From an uncultured Dysosmobacter sp. (lineage in GTDB: Bacteria > Bacillota > Clostridia > Oscillospirales > Oscillospiraceae): DNA of 58,543 bases. The DNA lies in the NCBI RefSeq assembly GCF_947631165.1, contig NZ_CANRKH010000019.1, positions 1-58,543 of the forward strand. The letters run 5' to 3'. Below, piece by piece: positions 26,556 through 35,017 of this stretch (position 1 is its first letter; every line of letters starts with the position of its first letter). The notes under the pieces are model-generated. The model was not told the DNA's origin. It saw only the letters and a list, made by a program, of their open reading frames with translations, and searched no databases. The position numbers were made by a program, and so were the translations under genes.

Positions 26556-27149
26556 TCAAAATGTCTCCGCCAGCTTTCCCGCCAGGGCGCAGGCGGCCTC
26601 CAGCTGCTCCGGCGCTTTGGCCGGGTCGATGTCCAGGCCGCCGGCAAACACATAGTCGAACTGCCCCACGCCGAACATGGCGCACAGCTGCCGCCAGTAC
26701 AGCACGCCCACGCTGTCCTCCCGCTCAAAGTCGCCGCCGGAGGTCAGATACGCCAGCCGCTCCGCCCGGCAGTCGCCGTGGCAGCCATCCGCCTCGTAGT
26801 GGTACGTCAGCCCATTGGCGGATACGTACTCGATATAGGTCCGCAGGGCCGCCGGAAAGCTCAGATCCCAGAAGGGCGCGGCCACCACGATCTGGTCCGC
26901 CGCCCGGAACTGCCTGGCCAAGCTGAACACCGGCGCGTCCCAGGCCCCTACGGAGGCCAGGGCGTCCCGCTCGTCCAGCATGGCTGCGTCAAAGGGCTTC
27001 AGGGCCAGCAAGGTCTCTGGCGGCACGGTCTGGATCTCCGCCTCCGGGCGGTTTTCCTGGAACGCCTTCAAAAACGCCTCCGCCAGCTTCCGTGTCCGGG
27101 AGTCGTTCTCCCGCTGGCTGATGCAGCAATCTACAAACAGCAGTTTCAT
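26556..27149 (-). CDS. Flavodoxin-fold NAD(P)H oxidoreductase
   Basis: 197 residues from the ATG at 27149; the GTG four codons earlier lies on the ribosome site. Flavodoxin-like fold: MKLLFVDCCISQRENDSRT at the phosphate loop and AAPFWDLSFPAALRTYIEYV at the flavin edge, matching NAD(P)H-quinone/azoreductase proteins. It probably reduces quinones or azo compounds with FMN. The stop of the upstream DUF6440 gene lies in its ribosome region, so the two are coupled. Confidence 0.85.
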   Translation of the reverse strand: MKLLFVDCCISQRENDSRTRKLAEAFLKAFQENRPEAEIQTVPPETLLALKPFDAAMLDERDALASVGAWDAPVFSLARQFRAADQIVVAAPFWDLSFPAALRTYIEYVSANGLTYHYEADGCHGDCRAERLAYLTSGGDFEREDSVGVLYWRQLCAMFGVGQFDYVFAGGLDIDPAKAPEQLEAACALAGKLAETF

Positions 27150-27157
27150 GGCTCGTA

Positions 27158-27346
27158 TCACTCCTCGTCATATACCGTGGTGATGATAGGCTTCCCATCC
27201 CGATCCAGCAGTGGCGTCATGCCGCCGGCATTCCCGTCTTTGTGAAAGAAATAGTTCACACCGGTCTTCCGGTCGACCCAGATCTCGCTGAGGGTCACCA
27301 TTCCCTGGGAATAGATCTTTGCGAACCGTTCATCCCTCTTGGCCAT
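27158..27346 (-). CDS. DUF6440 family small protein
   Basis: 62 residues. The motif DRKTGVNYFFHKDGNAGGMT PLLD is the signature of DUF6440, a small family of unknown role in Firmicutes. Good ribosome site (GGAGGAAAGC). It sits between mutL and the flavoprotein. An inverted repeat (GTTGGGA...TCCCAAC, about 27377-27433) lies between it and mutL. Confidence 0.82.
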   Translation of the reverse strand: MAKRDERFAKIYSQGMVTLSEIWVDRKTGVNYFFHKDGNAGGMTPLLDRDGKPIITTVYDEE

Positions 27347-27434
27347 ATGCTTTCCTCCAAATCACGCTTTGATCCGTTGGGATCCTCGATATCCGGCCAT
27401 GCCGGACAACCTCAATTCCGAATTCCCAACGGTT

Positions 27435-29408
27435 TTACGCTCTCTTGAACATCTTTTCCAGCTCATACTTGGTCAGTTTCACCGCCACGGGCCGCCCATG
27501 GGGACAGTATCTCACCTCACCGCTCTGGACCTTTTCCACCAGCACCTTCAATTCTGAGAGGTCGCTGGTCCAGCCGCCCTTGATGGCGGCCTTGCAGGCC
27601 ATGGTGTGCAGCAGGCTCTCCCGCCGCTCCACCGGATCCCGGCCCGTCCGCAGCTTTTCCGCGAATTCCTCCAAAGTGGCCACGGTGTCCGCCGCGTCGA
27701 TGTCCGCCGGGATCTCCCGCACCAGAATGGCCCCGTCGCCAAAATCCTCACAGGCAAAGCCGAACTGCTCCAAAAGCGGCAGATTTTCCAGCAGCAGCGC
27801 TCCAGTCTCCCGGTCCAGCTCCGCCGCGATGGGCCGCAGCAGCGTCTGACGCATGGGCGGGGTCTGGGCCGCCTTCAGGCGGTCGAAGTTGATCCGCTCA
27901 TGGGCAGCGTGCTTGTCGATGAGCCACACGCAGCCGTCCTCGCTCTCGCAGATGATGTACGTATGCAGCACCTCTCCCGCGATGCGCCAGGGGGCCTCCT
28001 TCGGCGGCTCGATGGTCTGCTGTCCCGGCAGATCCAGTTTCTGCCGCTCCGCCGGAATGGCAGGCACAAAGGGCCGCGCGGGCGGCTCCGGCTTCACTGG
28101 GGCCTTGGCTGAGACGTGCTCCCGGGACGGTTCTTCCTCCGTGGGTCGCGCCGCTACGGAAGGCGGAGGGGTCCCCAAGGCCCCGCCGGAAGCCGTGCGG
28201 TAACCGAACCGCTGGGGCGCGCTGTCCGCCACGGCGGCGGCGCTCTTCCACTCCGTATTCCAGGCAGGCCGCGCCTTTTCCGCAGGCGGGACGGGCCGGG
28301 GCGGCTGCTTGGTCAGAGGGCCGCTCCGATGGCGGAAGGTCTCCGCGTCCATGGACTGGAAAAAATCTCCCCGGGGATTGGCGGTCCGCTCCGCGCTCTT
28401 GGGGGCCTGCACAGCTCCGCCCCTGGCGTCCAGGCAGTCCAGCACGGTGTGGTACACCGCGTCGAATACCTCCCGCTCCCGGGCGAACTTCACCTGGGTC
28501 TTGGCAGGGTGGACATTCACGTCCACCGCCGTCACCGGCAGGGCAACAGCCAGAACGCAGCCGGGGAACTTCCCCTTCATGATCTGGTTGCGGTAGCCCT
28601 CCTCCAGGGCTGCCGTCAGAAGCTGAGACTTGATGAACCGCCCATTGACGAAGAACACCTGCATGGACCGGGAGCCGCGGCTCATGAGAGGCTGGGTCAC
28701 AAAGCCGGAAACGGCGATCTCGCCGCCCCGCCCCTCCACCGGGATCAGGCTCCGGGCAAAGTCCCGCCCCAGAGCGGCGTAAACGGCGGAGTCCAGCTTC
28801 CCGTCGCCGGGGGTGTGGAGGGCCTCCACGCCGTCCTTGATGAACTTAAAGGAGATGTCGGGATGGGACAGGGCCAGATGCTGCATCAATCCCGCCACAG
28901 CGGCAGTCTCCGCGCTGTCCTTCTTCATGAATTTTAACCGGGCGGGCGTGTTGTAAAACAGGTCCCGAACCATAATGGTGGTCCCCTCCGGCGCGCCGGC
29001 CTCCTCTACCTGACCAGGCACGCCGCCCTCCAGATGCAGGGCCGCTCCGCACCGCTCCCCCCGCTGACAGGTCAGGATATCGACCCGGCTGACGGCGGAA
29101 ATGGCGGCCAGGGCCTCGCCCCGAAAGCCCAGGGTCCCGATCTTCCCCAGATCCTCGGAGGTCCGCAGCTTGCTGGTGGCGTGGCGCAGAAAGGCGGTGG
29201 GCAGCTCGCCGGGCGCGATGCCGCAGCCGTTGTCCGTCACGCGGATCAGGCCCATGCCGCCCCGCTGGATCTCCACCACCACGGCGGCAGCCCCGGCGTC
29301 AATGGCATTTTCCACCAGTTCCTTCACCACGCTGGCCGGCCGCTCCACCACCTCACCGGCAGCGATCAGATCCGCTACATGGGATTCCAGTTGTTGAATG
29401 TGTGGCAT
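27435..29408 (-). CDS. mutL: DNA mismatch repair protein MutL
   Basis: 657 residues. GHKL ATPase motifs: ELVENAIDAGA, DNGCGI, GFRGEALAAIS. After a proline-rich linker (about residues 330-470) the C-terminal domain carries the metal site of endonuclease-type MutL, here DKHAAHERINFD (usual last Glu is Asp), with MACKAAIKGG and YCPHGRPV. So it is likely the nicking, MutH-independent kind. The ribosome site AAAGGAGAAG lies in the inserted hairpin element, and the old start with its own site persists upstream as a copy. Its partner mutS lies 2.4 kb upstream on the same strand. Confidence 0.95.
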   Translation of the reverse strand: MPHIQQLESHVADLIAAGEVVERPASVVKELVENAIDAGAAAVVVEIQRGGMGLIRVTDNGCGIAPGELPTAFLRHATSKLRTSEDLGKIGTLGFRGEALAAISAVSRVDILTCQRGERCGAALHLEGGVPGQVEEAGAPEGTTIMVRDLFYNTPARLKFMKKDSAETAAVAGLMQHLALSHPDISFKFIKDGVEALHTPGDGKLDSAVYAALGRDFARSLIPVEGRGGEIAVSGFVTQPLMSRGSRSMQVFFVNGRFIKSQLLTAALEEGYRNQIMKGKFPGCVLAVALPVTAVDVNVHPAKTQVKFAREREVFDAVYHTVLDCLDARGGAVQAPKSAERTANPRGDFFQSMDAETFRHRSGPLTKQPPRPVPPAEKARPAWNTEWKSAAAVADSAPQRFGYRTASGGALGTPPPSVAARPTEEEPSREHVSAKAPVKPEPPARPFVPAIPAERQKLDLPGQQTIEPPKEAPWRIAGEVLHTYIICESEDGCVWLIDKHAAHERINFDRLKAAQTPPMRQTLLRPIAAELDRETGALLLENLPLLEQFGFACEDFGDGAILVREIPADIDAADTVATLEEFAEKLRTGRDPVERRESLLHTMACKAAIKGGWTSDLSELKVLVEKVQSGEVRYCPHGRPVAVKLTKYELEKMFKRA

Positions 29409-29558
29409 TCTCTTCTCCTTTCGTGGAGCGGCCGGCCCGCCGCAAACGCGGCGTTCAAGCGTTTTGCCCCTGGCAAAACCTTGAAATCGGCCAAATTTAC
29501 TTTGGACGATTTGAATTAAATCACGGGGTCCCCAGCGGATGGGACATTCGCTGGGGTC
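29409..29558 (-). repeat. Two-hairpin element before mutL
   Basis: 150 bp. Gene-side edge GTGGAGCGGCCGGCC (29423-29437) is a perfect inverted copy of 29334-29348 inside mutL. Hairpin 1 is CAAGCGTTTTGCC/GGCAAAACCTTG (29456-29483), hairpin 2 CCCCAGCG/CGCTGGGG (29530-29556). It is followed by a direct copy of the first 68 bp of mutL. The element supplies the present mutL ribosome site. Confidence 0.88.
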
Positions 29559-29626
29559 CGCTCCACCACCTCACCGGCAGCGATCAGATCAGCTACATGG
29601 GATTCCAGTTGTTGAATGTGTGGCAT
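29516..29626 (-). pseudogene. Copied mutL start, 36-residue decoy frame
   Basis: ATG at 29626 with its own GGAGGTGGGCTT site repeats the first 23 codons of mutL (68 bp, one mismatch), then enters the element and stops in TAA at 29516-29518. This probably is the original mutL start, cut off from the gene body by the insertion. It may still be translated as a leader peptide. Confidence 0.8.
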
Positions 29627-29654
29627 AAGCCCACCTCCGGTCCTCTCCGAAATA

Positions 29655-30566
29655 TCACAGCAGCAGCACCGCTACCAGGGGAATGGTGACGATGGACGCC
29701 AGCGTGGTCAAAAAGGTGATCCGGGCCATGCTCTCCGCGTCGCCGCCGTATTCCATGCAGAGCATGGAGCCATTGACCGCTACCGGCATGGCCATCTGAG
29801 AAATGGCAACGCCCATCACCAGATATCCGGCGTCCATTCCCCGCAGGATCAGCCACAGAGCCGCCGGCATCACCAACAGCCGCACAACTGACAGAAGCCA
29901 CAGCTTCGGCGAGGCGAACACCTGTCCCACAGGCAGCCCTGCCAACAGGGAGCCCACCAGCAGCAGGGACAGCGGCACTGTGATGCCGCCCACGAAATCC
30001 AGCATCTCGCCCAACAGCGCGGGCGGCCGCAGGCCGCTCAACGCCAGCAGCAGCGCCAGCAGCGACGCCACCACACAGGGCGAAAACATCTGGCGGAGCC
30101 GGAACCGTCTGGCACCCACCAGCAGCAGCGGTCCCATGGTAAAGGCCATCAGATTAAAGGGCAGCGCCAGCACCACGGCGTAAAACAGCGCCTCCGGCCC
30201 AAACAGGGCCACCGCCACGGGATAGCCGATAAAGCCCACATTGGGGAACATCATGGTAAAGCGCCAAACGCCCTTCTCCCCCGGCGTACCCCGCATCAGC
30301 CGCGGCACCGCCAGCATGAACAGCGCCTCCATGACGTAAAACACCACGCCCACCTTCAAAATGGACAGCACCTCCGCCAATCCTGGCAGAGCCTCCCCGG
30401 TGATAACTGCCGCAAGGATCATGGCAGGCATGGTGATCCGCAGCAGCAGCTTTGAGATCCGCTGGTCCGTCTCCCCGCCCAGGATACCCATCCGGTTGGC
30501 TGCATAGCCCAGGACGATGGCGAAGAGGATCACCAGCATTTCACAAAGCGTATCCAAAAAACTCAT
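29655..30566 (-). CDS. AEC family transporter
   Basis: 303 residues with about ten helices in two halves, the auxin-efflux-carrier fold. The first half starts MLVILFAIVLGYAANRMGIL, the second has GGITVPLSLLLVGSLLAGLP and the final GVAISQMAMPVAVNG. Bacterial members move malate, malonate or other organic anions. Start behind AGAGGAAACG. It lies between the CPBP/membrane-protein pair and mutL; the link to repair genes is positional only. Confidence 0.9.
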   Translation of the reverse strand: MSFLDTLCEMLVILFAIVLGYAANRMGILGGETDQRISKLLLRITMPAMILAAVITGEALPGLAEVLSILKVGVVFYVMEALFMLAVPRLMRGTPGEKGVWRFTMMFPNVGFIGYPVAVALFGPEALFYAVVLALPFNLMAFTMGPLLLVGARRFRLRQMFSPCVVASLLALLLALSGLRPPALLGEMLDFVGGITVPLSLLLVGSLLAGLPVGQVFASPKLWLLSVVRLLVMPAALWLILRGMDAGYLVMGVAISQMAMPVAVNGSMLCMEYGGDAESMARITFLTTLASIVTIPLVAVLLL

Positions 30567-30601
30567 GCGTCTCGTTTCCTCTTTTCACAAAAGCATCCCG
30601 C

Positions 30602-31087
30602 TCAGTTCTCCCGCCACTGGGCGCCGTAGCCCAGGGCGATCACCATGGCCCGCAGCTGGCGGGCGGAGCGGTCGGCGTCCGGTCCCTCCGCCAGGGACCG
30701 GAGCAGGTGATTTTTCCCCGTGGTCTCGATGTTCACGGTCCAGCCGGTCCCCGCGTGGCCCAGGGCGTCCCGATTGGGCCAGCAGTGGACCATTTTGATA
30801 CTGGACCGAGGAACAGCGGTCTCGTTCAGATACAGCGTGTCCTCCGTCACGGTCCAGGTGCCGGGTCCCTGCTTCTCCCTCCCGCCCAGCAGCTTGACGC
30901 AGGCAGGATACAGGACCCGGAACAGCACATAGGCCCCCAGGGCGATCAGCGCCCCTCTGGCAAAGCCCTCCAGGTGGATATACCGCGCCCAGATCATCGT
31001 CACGCCCCCCGCCAGCAGGCAGCTCAGCGCCAGGGCGGGCAGGGCCTTCTTCCAGCCGTCGGACTGGATCAGCAGTTCTCCAGACAT
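30602..31087 (-). CDS. Membrane protein with C-terminal beta domain
   Basis: 161 residues. Two helices (LPALALSCLLAGGVTMIWAR and the next about residues 45-63) are followed by a cytoplasmic domain with TWTVTEDTLYLNE and IKMVHCWPNRD. This is the pattern of YcxB-like/PH-fold membrane proteins. No enzyme motif. Good site (GAAAGGAGACGG). The function is unknown. Confidence 0.72.
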   Translation of the reverse strand: MSGELLIQSDGWKKALPALALSCLLAGGVTMIWARYIHLEGFARGALIALGAYVLFRVLYPACVKLLGGREKQGPGTWTVTEDTLYLNETAVPRSSIKMVHCWPNRDALGHAGTGWTVNIETTGKNHLLRSLAEGPDADRSARQLRAMVIALGYGAQWREN

Positions 31088-31100
31088 GCTCCGTCTCCTT

Positions 31101-31808
31101 TCACAGCATCGTCCACACGCTCAGGGCGTTGGCAGCGGCGTGGAGGGCGATGGAAGTCCACAGCGTCCCGCTGTGCTCATAGGCCCAGGCCAGCACCAGC
31201 CCCGGCACCAGATACTGCACCATCAGCAGAAAATAGGTGATATCCTGCCGTACCACTGCAAACTGCCACACGTGCAGCAGCGCAAACAGCAGGCAGCTCA
31301 CCAGATACGCCACCGTCCGGCTCTTGCTTTTCAAATTGCCGAACACCAGGCCCCGAAAGAGGACCTCCTCCACAAAGGGTGCCAAAAACACGACGATCAG
31401 CAGCGTCAGCCGGGGCGCGTCGTCGATCTGGGCAGAGATGGTGGTGTCGTTCAGATTGGTATGGTTGGTGAACAGCAGATTGGTCAGCCGGTACACCAGC
31501 TCGTTCAGGCCGTACAGGCCGATCAGGCCCACCACCAGCGTCTTGCAGGCGCTCCCCAGGTTGTCCGCAAAATGGCGGGAGGTGCGGCCCAGAAAACCAT
31601 GGAAAATGATGATCGTCACGGCGAAGAGCACGTAATAGTAGATCATGTTTTGCAGAGCGCTGGAGATCGTCATCCCCATCAGCTTCCCCGCCAAGCGGAA
31701 CATGGGCGCGGCGGCAAAGGGCAGCACCAGCAGGTAGATGACAAAAAACACGACCCCCGCGATCTGCTCTCCCGCCGTCATATAGGCGGCTGATTTGCGT
31801 TTAGCCAT
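31101..31808 (-). CDS. CPBP-family intramembrane metalloprotease
   Basis: 235 residues with about seven to eight helices. The Abi/CaaX protease motifs are present: EEVLFRGLVFGNLKSKS (motif 1), LLFALLHVWQF (motif 2, His) and IALHAAANAL (motif 3). Members process prenylated peptides, bacteriocins or act in immunity. No bacteriocin gene is near. It follows mutS by 33 bp on the same strand. Confidence 0.9.
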   Translation of the reverse strand: MAKRKSAAYMTAGEQIAGVVFFVIYLLVLPFAAAPMFRLAGKLMGMTISSALQNMIYYYVLFAVTIIIFHGFLGRTSRHFADNLGSACKTLVVGLIGLYGLNELVYRLTNLLFTNHTNLNDTTISAQIDDAPRLTLLIVVFLAPFVEEVLFRGLVFGNLKSKSRTVAYLVSCLLFALLHVWQFAVVRQDITYFLLMVQYLVPGLVLAWAYEHSGTLWTSIALHAAANALSVWTML

Positions 31809-31841
31809 CGCTTTTCGTACCTCCGGACAGGAATTTCTATC

Positions 31842-34442
31842 TCACTGCAATTTCTGCTTCAGCTCATACAGCAGCGTCATCGCCTCAATGGGTGTCAGCG
31901 TGTCTGGCTGGCAGCGGCGGAGGGTATCCAGCACCTCGCCCTCGCCGATAGCCTCCAGCGACACCTGGTCCGCCTCCTGCCGGGCGGCCACGTACTGCAC
32001 GCCGTTCTCCTCCTCCAGCTCCTTCAGGACCGCCCTGGCCCGCTGGACCACCTGGTCCGGCAGCCCCGCCAGCTTGGCCACCTCGATGCCGTAGCTGCGG
32101 TCCGCGCCGCCGGGGATGATCTTCCGCAGGAAGATGATGTCCTCCCCACGGGCCTTCACGGCAATGTTGTAGTTCACGGCGCCGGGAAGGGTGTTCTCCA
32201 GCTCCGTCAGCTCGTGGTAATGGGTCGCGAACAGGGTCTTGGCCCGTTTTTTCTCCGCGCAGTACTCCAGCACCGCCCGGGCGATGGACATGCCGTCAAA
32301 GGTGCTGGTGCCCCGGCCGATCTCGTCCAGGATCAGCAGGGAGTTTTTCGTGGCGTGGCGCAGGATATCGGAGACCTCCGTCATCTCCACCATGAAGGTG
32401 GACTGCCCGGCGCTGAGGTCGTCGCTGGCGCCGATGCGGGTAAAGATGCGGTCCACCACACCGATGTGGGCGTGGGCTGCCGGGACAAAGCTGCCCATCT
32501 GCGCCATCAGCACGATCAGCGCCACCTGGCGCATGTAAGTGGACTTGCCCGCCATGTTGGGCCCGGTGATGATGGCGACCCGTTCCTTCTTCTCCCCCAT
32601 GAAGGTGTCGTTGGGGACGAACAGGCTGTCCTTCAGCATCCGCTCCACCACCGGGTGGCGGCCCTCCCGGATCTCGATAACGCCGGATTCGTCCACGTCG
32701 GGGCGGCAGTAGTTGTTCCGCACCGCCACGGCGGCGAAGGACGCCAGCGCGTCCGCCTCGGCCACAGCGGCGGCCGCCCGCTGGATGCGGGGCGCGGCGG
32801 CGGATATCTCCTCCCGCAGAGCGGTGAACAGCTCGTATTCCAGGGCCACCACCCGCTCCGAGGCCGTCAGGATCTCATGCTCCAGGTCCTTCAGCTCCTG
32901 GGTTATGAACCGCTCGCCGTTCACCAGGGTCTGTTTGCGGATGTAGGTGTCCGGCACCTGGTCCTTGAAGGAGTTGCTGACCTCGATGTAATACCCGAAC
33001 ACCTTGTTGTATCCGATCCTCAGGGTCCGGATGCCGGTGCGCTCCCGCTCCTGGGCCTCCATCTCCGCCATCACGCCCTTGCCGCTTTTCAGGATGTGCC
33101 GCAGGCGGTCCACTTCCTCGTTGAAGCCGTCCCGGATGAAACCGCCCTCCCGAACGGAGAACGGCGGCTCGTCGTCGATGGCGGCGGCGATGCGCCCGCC
33201 GATGTCGTCCAGCGTATCCAGCTCGCCCGTCAGCTCCGCCAGCCGCCTATCGTTCAGGCCGGACAGTCCCGCCTTCACGGCGGGCAGCTTTTCAATGGCG
33301 GCCCGGAGAGAGGCCATGTCCCGTCCCCCGGCGGTGCCGTAGACGATGCGGCCGATGAGCCGCTCCATGTCCCCCAGGCCCGTCATGGCGGCGATCAGCT
33401 CTTCCCGCTGGATGGTGTTCTCCACCAGGGCGCTGACGGCGGAATTCCGCTTGCAGATGGCGGTAACGCTCAGCAGGGGCCGCTCCAGCCAGGACCGGAG
33501 CCGCCGCCCGCCCATGGGGGTTTTGGTCTTGTCCAGGACCCACAGCAGGCTTCCCTTCTTCTCCTTGTTCCGCAGGGTCTCCGTCAGCTCCAGATTGCGC
33601 CGGGCCGTCAGGTCCAGCTCCATGAACCGGCCCTGCTCGTAATAATCCAGGTCGTTGATGTGGGAGAGGTCCGTTTTCTGGGTCTCGTAGAGGTAATGCA
33701 GCAATCCCCCCAGGGCCATGGCCGCCGCCGGTTCCCCGGCGGGCAGACGCTTCAGGGCTTCCTCGCCGAACTGCCTGCGGATGTTTTTCTCCGCCTCATT
33801 CAGCAAAAAGCGCCGCTCGCCGCCATTTTCCACGCGGCAGCGGAACTTCTCCGCCAAGGCGGAAGTCAGCGTCTTTTCCCCATAGGCGCCGTCGTTCAAA
33901 ATGGCCTCCGCCGGAGAGAAGCGGCCCAGCTCGTTGATGACGTGCTCCACCCGGTCCTTGCCGGAGAAGGCAGTCAGATGGGCCTTGCCGGTGGTGATGT
34001 CGCAGAAGGCCGCGCCGGCGGCGCGGGAGTCTATGTAAATGCCGCAGAGGAAATTGCTGGACTTATCGTCGAGACACGCGGCGTCGATGACGGTGCCCGG
34101 CGTGACGACCCGGATGATGTCCCGCTTCACCAGCCCCTTGGCAGTGGCAGGGTCCTCCATCTGCTCGCAGATGGCCACCTTGTAGCCCTTGGCGATGAGC
34201 CGGGCGATGTAGGCCTCGCTGGCATGATACGGGATGCCGCACATGGGGATCTGCTCCTCTGCGGGCTTGGCGTGCTTGCCATGATCCCGGGAGGTCAGGG
34301 TCAGATCCAGCTCTTTCGACGCCAGACGGGCGTCGTCGGCGAACATCTCGTAGAAGTCGCCCAGCCGGAAGAACAGAATGGAATCCGGATTGTCCTTTTT
34401 GATCTCCAGATATTGCTTCATCATGGGGGTCAGTTCCGCCAT
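31842..34442 (-). CDS. mutS: DNA mismatch recognition protein MutS
   Basis: 866 residues from the ATG at 34442 (GAGGTGTGACC in front); longer starts lie inside the XRE gene. The mismatch-binding Phe-x-Glu is in RLGDFYEMFADDA; the ATPase has GPNMAGKSTYMRQ, DEIGRGTSTFDG and a C-terminal helix-turn-helix. It finds base mismatches and recruits MutL. It starts only 2 bp after the stop of the XRE gene, so its expression is probably tied to that autoregulated promoter. Confidence 0.96.
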   Translation of the reverse strand: MAELTPMMKQYLEIKKDNPDSILFFRLGDFYEMFADDARLASKELDLTLTSRDHGKHAKPAEEQIPMCGIPYHASEAYIARLIAKGYKVAICEQMEDPATAKGLVKRDIIRVVTPGTVIDAACLDDKSSNFLCGIYIDSRAAGAAFCDITTGKAHLTAFSGKDRVEHVINELGRFSPAEAILNDGAYGEKTLTSALAEKFRCRVENGGERRFLLNEAEKNIRRQFGEEALKRLPAGEPAAAMALGGLLHYLYETQKTDLSHINDLDYYEQGRFMELDLTARRNLELTETLRNKEKKGSLLWVLDKTKTPMGGRRLRSWLERPLLSVTAICKRNSAVSALVENTIQREELIAAMTGLGDMERLIGRIVYGTAGGRDMASLRAAIEKLPAVKAGLSGLNDRRLAELTGELDTLDDIGGRIAAAIDDEPPFSVREGGFIRDGFNEEVDRLRHILKSGKGVMAEMEAQERERTGIRTLRIGYNKVFGYYIEVSNSFKDQVPDTYIRKQTLVNGERFITQELKDLEHEILTASERVVALEYELFTALREEISAAAPRIQRAAAAVAEADALASFAAVAVRNNYCRPDVDESGVIEIREGRHPVVERMLKDSLFVPNDTFMGEKKERVAIITGPNMAGKSTYMRQVALIVLMAQMGSFVPAAHAHIGVVDRIFTRIGASDDLSAGQSTFMVEMTEVSDILRHATKNSLLILDEIGRGTSTFDGMSIARAVLEYCAEKKRAKTLFATHYHELTELENTLPGAVNYNIAVKARGEDIIFLRKIIPGGADRSYGIEVAKLAGLPDQVVQRARAVLKELEEENGVQYVAARQEADQVSLEAIGEGEVLDTLRRCQPDTLTPIEAMTLLYELKQKLQ

Positions 34443-34444
34443 GG

Positions 34445-34666
34445 TCACACCTCGTTCTCTTTCTGTTTCAATGTCCTGCACACCAGCTCGTCCAGCGAGA
34501 TATCATAGAGGTCCGCCAAAGCGACCAGCGTGGAAAGTGACGGCTCACGTTCACCCCGTTCATAGGTCTGATACGTGCGCCAGCTAATGCCGATTTTACT
34601 TGCAAGGGCAGTCTGACTGAGGCCAGCCGCTTTCCGCAATTTTAAAAGGTTTTCGGGAAAAGTCAT
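34445..34666 (-). CDS. Small XRE repressor, autoregulated, ahead of mutS
   Basis: 73 residues from the ATG at 34666 (GAGGAAAAA in front). A whole-length Cro/C1 helix-turn-helix: LRKAAGLSQTALASKIGISW RTYQTYERGEREPSL. A typical phage/TA-type repressor fold. Its promoter and the opposing one carry matching palindromes in their spacers, so it most likely represses both its own gene (with mutS) and the 83-residue gene. Confidence 0.88.
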   Translation of the reverse strand: MTFPENLLKLRKAAGLSQTALASKIGISWRTYQTYERGEREPSLSTLVALADLYDISLDELVCRTLKQKENEV

Positions 34667-34682
34667 TTTTTCCTCATTTCTC

Positions 34683-34711
34683 TTGACAGACACGATTGTG
34701 TCTGTTATGAT
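34683..34711 (+). promoter_or_regulatory. Promoter of the 83-residue gene with operator
   Basis: TTGACA (34683-34688), 17 bp, TATGAT (34706-34711). The palindrome CAGACAC-GATT-GTGTCTG (34687-34704) fills the spacer, so a bound repressor would exclude polymerase. Confidence 0.85.
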
Positions 34712-34713
34712 AC

Positions 34714-34742
34714 AGCATATAGAACACGATTGTGTTTGTCAA
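34714..34742 (-). promoter_or_regulatory. Promoter of XRE-mutS with operator
   Basis: On the minus strand TTGACA (complement 34737-34742), 17 bp, TATGCT (complement 34714-34719). The palindrome AACAC-GATT-GTGTT (34723-34736) fills the spacer in the same way. The two promoters are mirror images about 34712. Confidence 0.85.
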
Positions 34743-34765
34743 TGTCTGAAATATCAGGTGAAACC

Positions 34766-35017
34766 ATGAACGACTACGACTACATCGGCATCCTTCTGGA
34801 AGCCCTTTCTGAGTTCCGCTTTTCCTTTATGGACAGCGCCTATCATCTCCAGCTGGAGCGGGAACGCCGCGCCTATGAGGCCCTCCACGCCTCCTTGACG
34901 GAGGCTCAGTATCCGCTTCTTCTGGCCTACGAGGAGGCCCGCAACGCCACCGCTTCCATCGGCGAGGACCTGTACGCCCGCCAGGTCTTTCTCCTGGCCC
35001 GGGAGATCTTCCGTTAA
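34766..35017 (+). CDS. 83-residue protein paired with XRE repressor
   Basis: Starts MNDYDYIGILLEALSEFRFS behind AGGTG; an upstream ATG at 34742 lacks a site and lies in the promoter. The protein is helical and acidic with many Arg/Glu pairs (LQLERERRAYEALHASLTEA). I recognise no family. It is transcribed opposite the XRE gene from an operator-bearing promoter and overlaps the miaB stop tail-to-tail in TTAA. It could be an antirepressor, a toxin-like partner or a small stress protein. Confidence 0.78.
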   Translation: MNDYDYIGILLEALSEFRFSFMDSAYHLQLERERRAYEALHASLTEAQYPLLLAYEEARNATASIGEDLYARQVFLLAREIFR

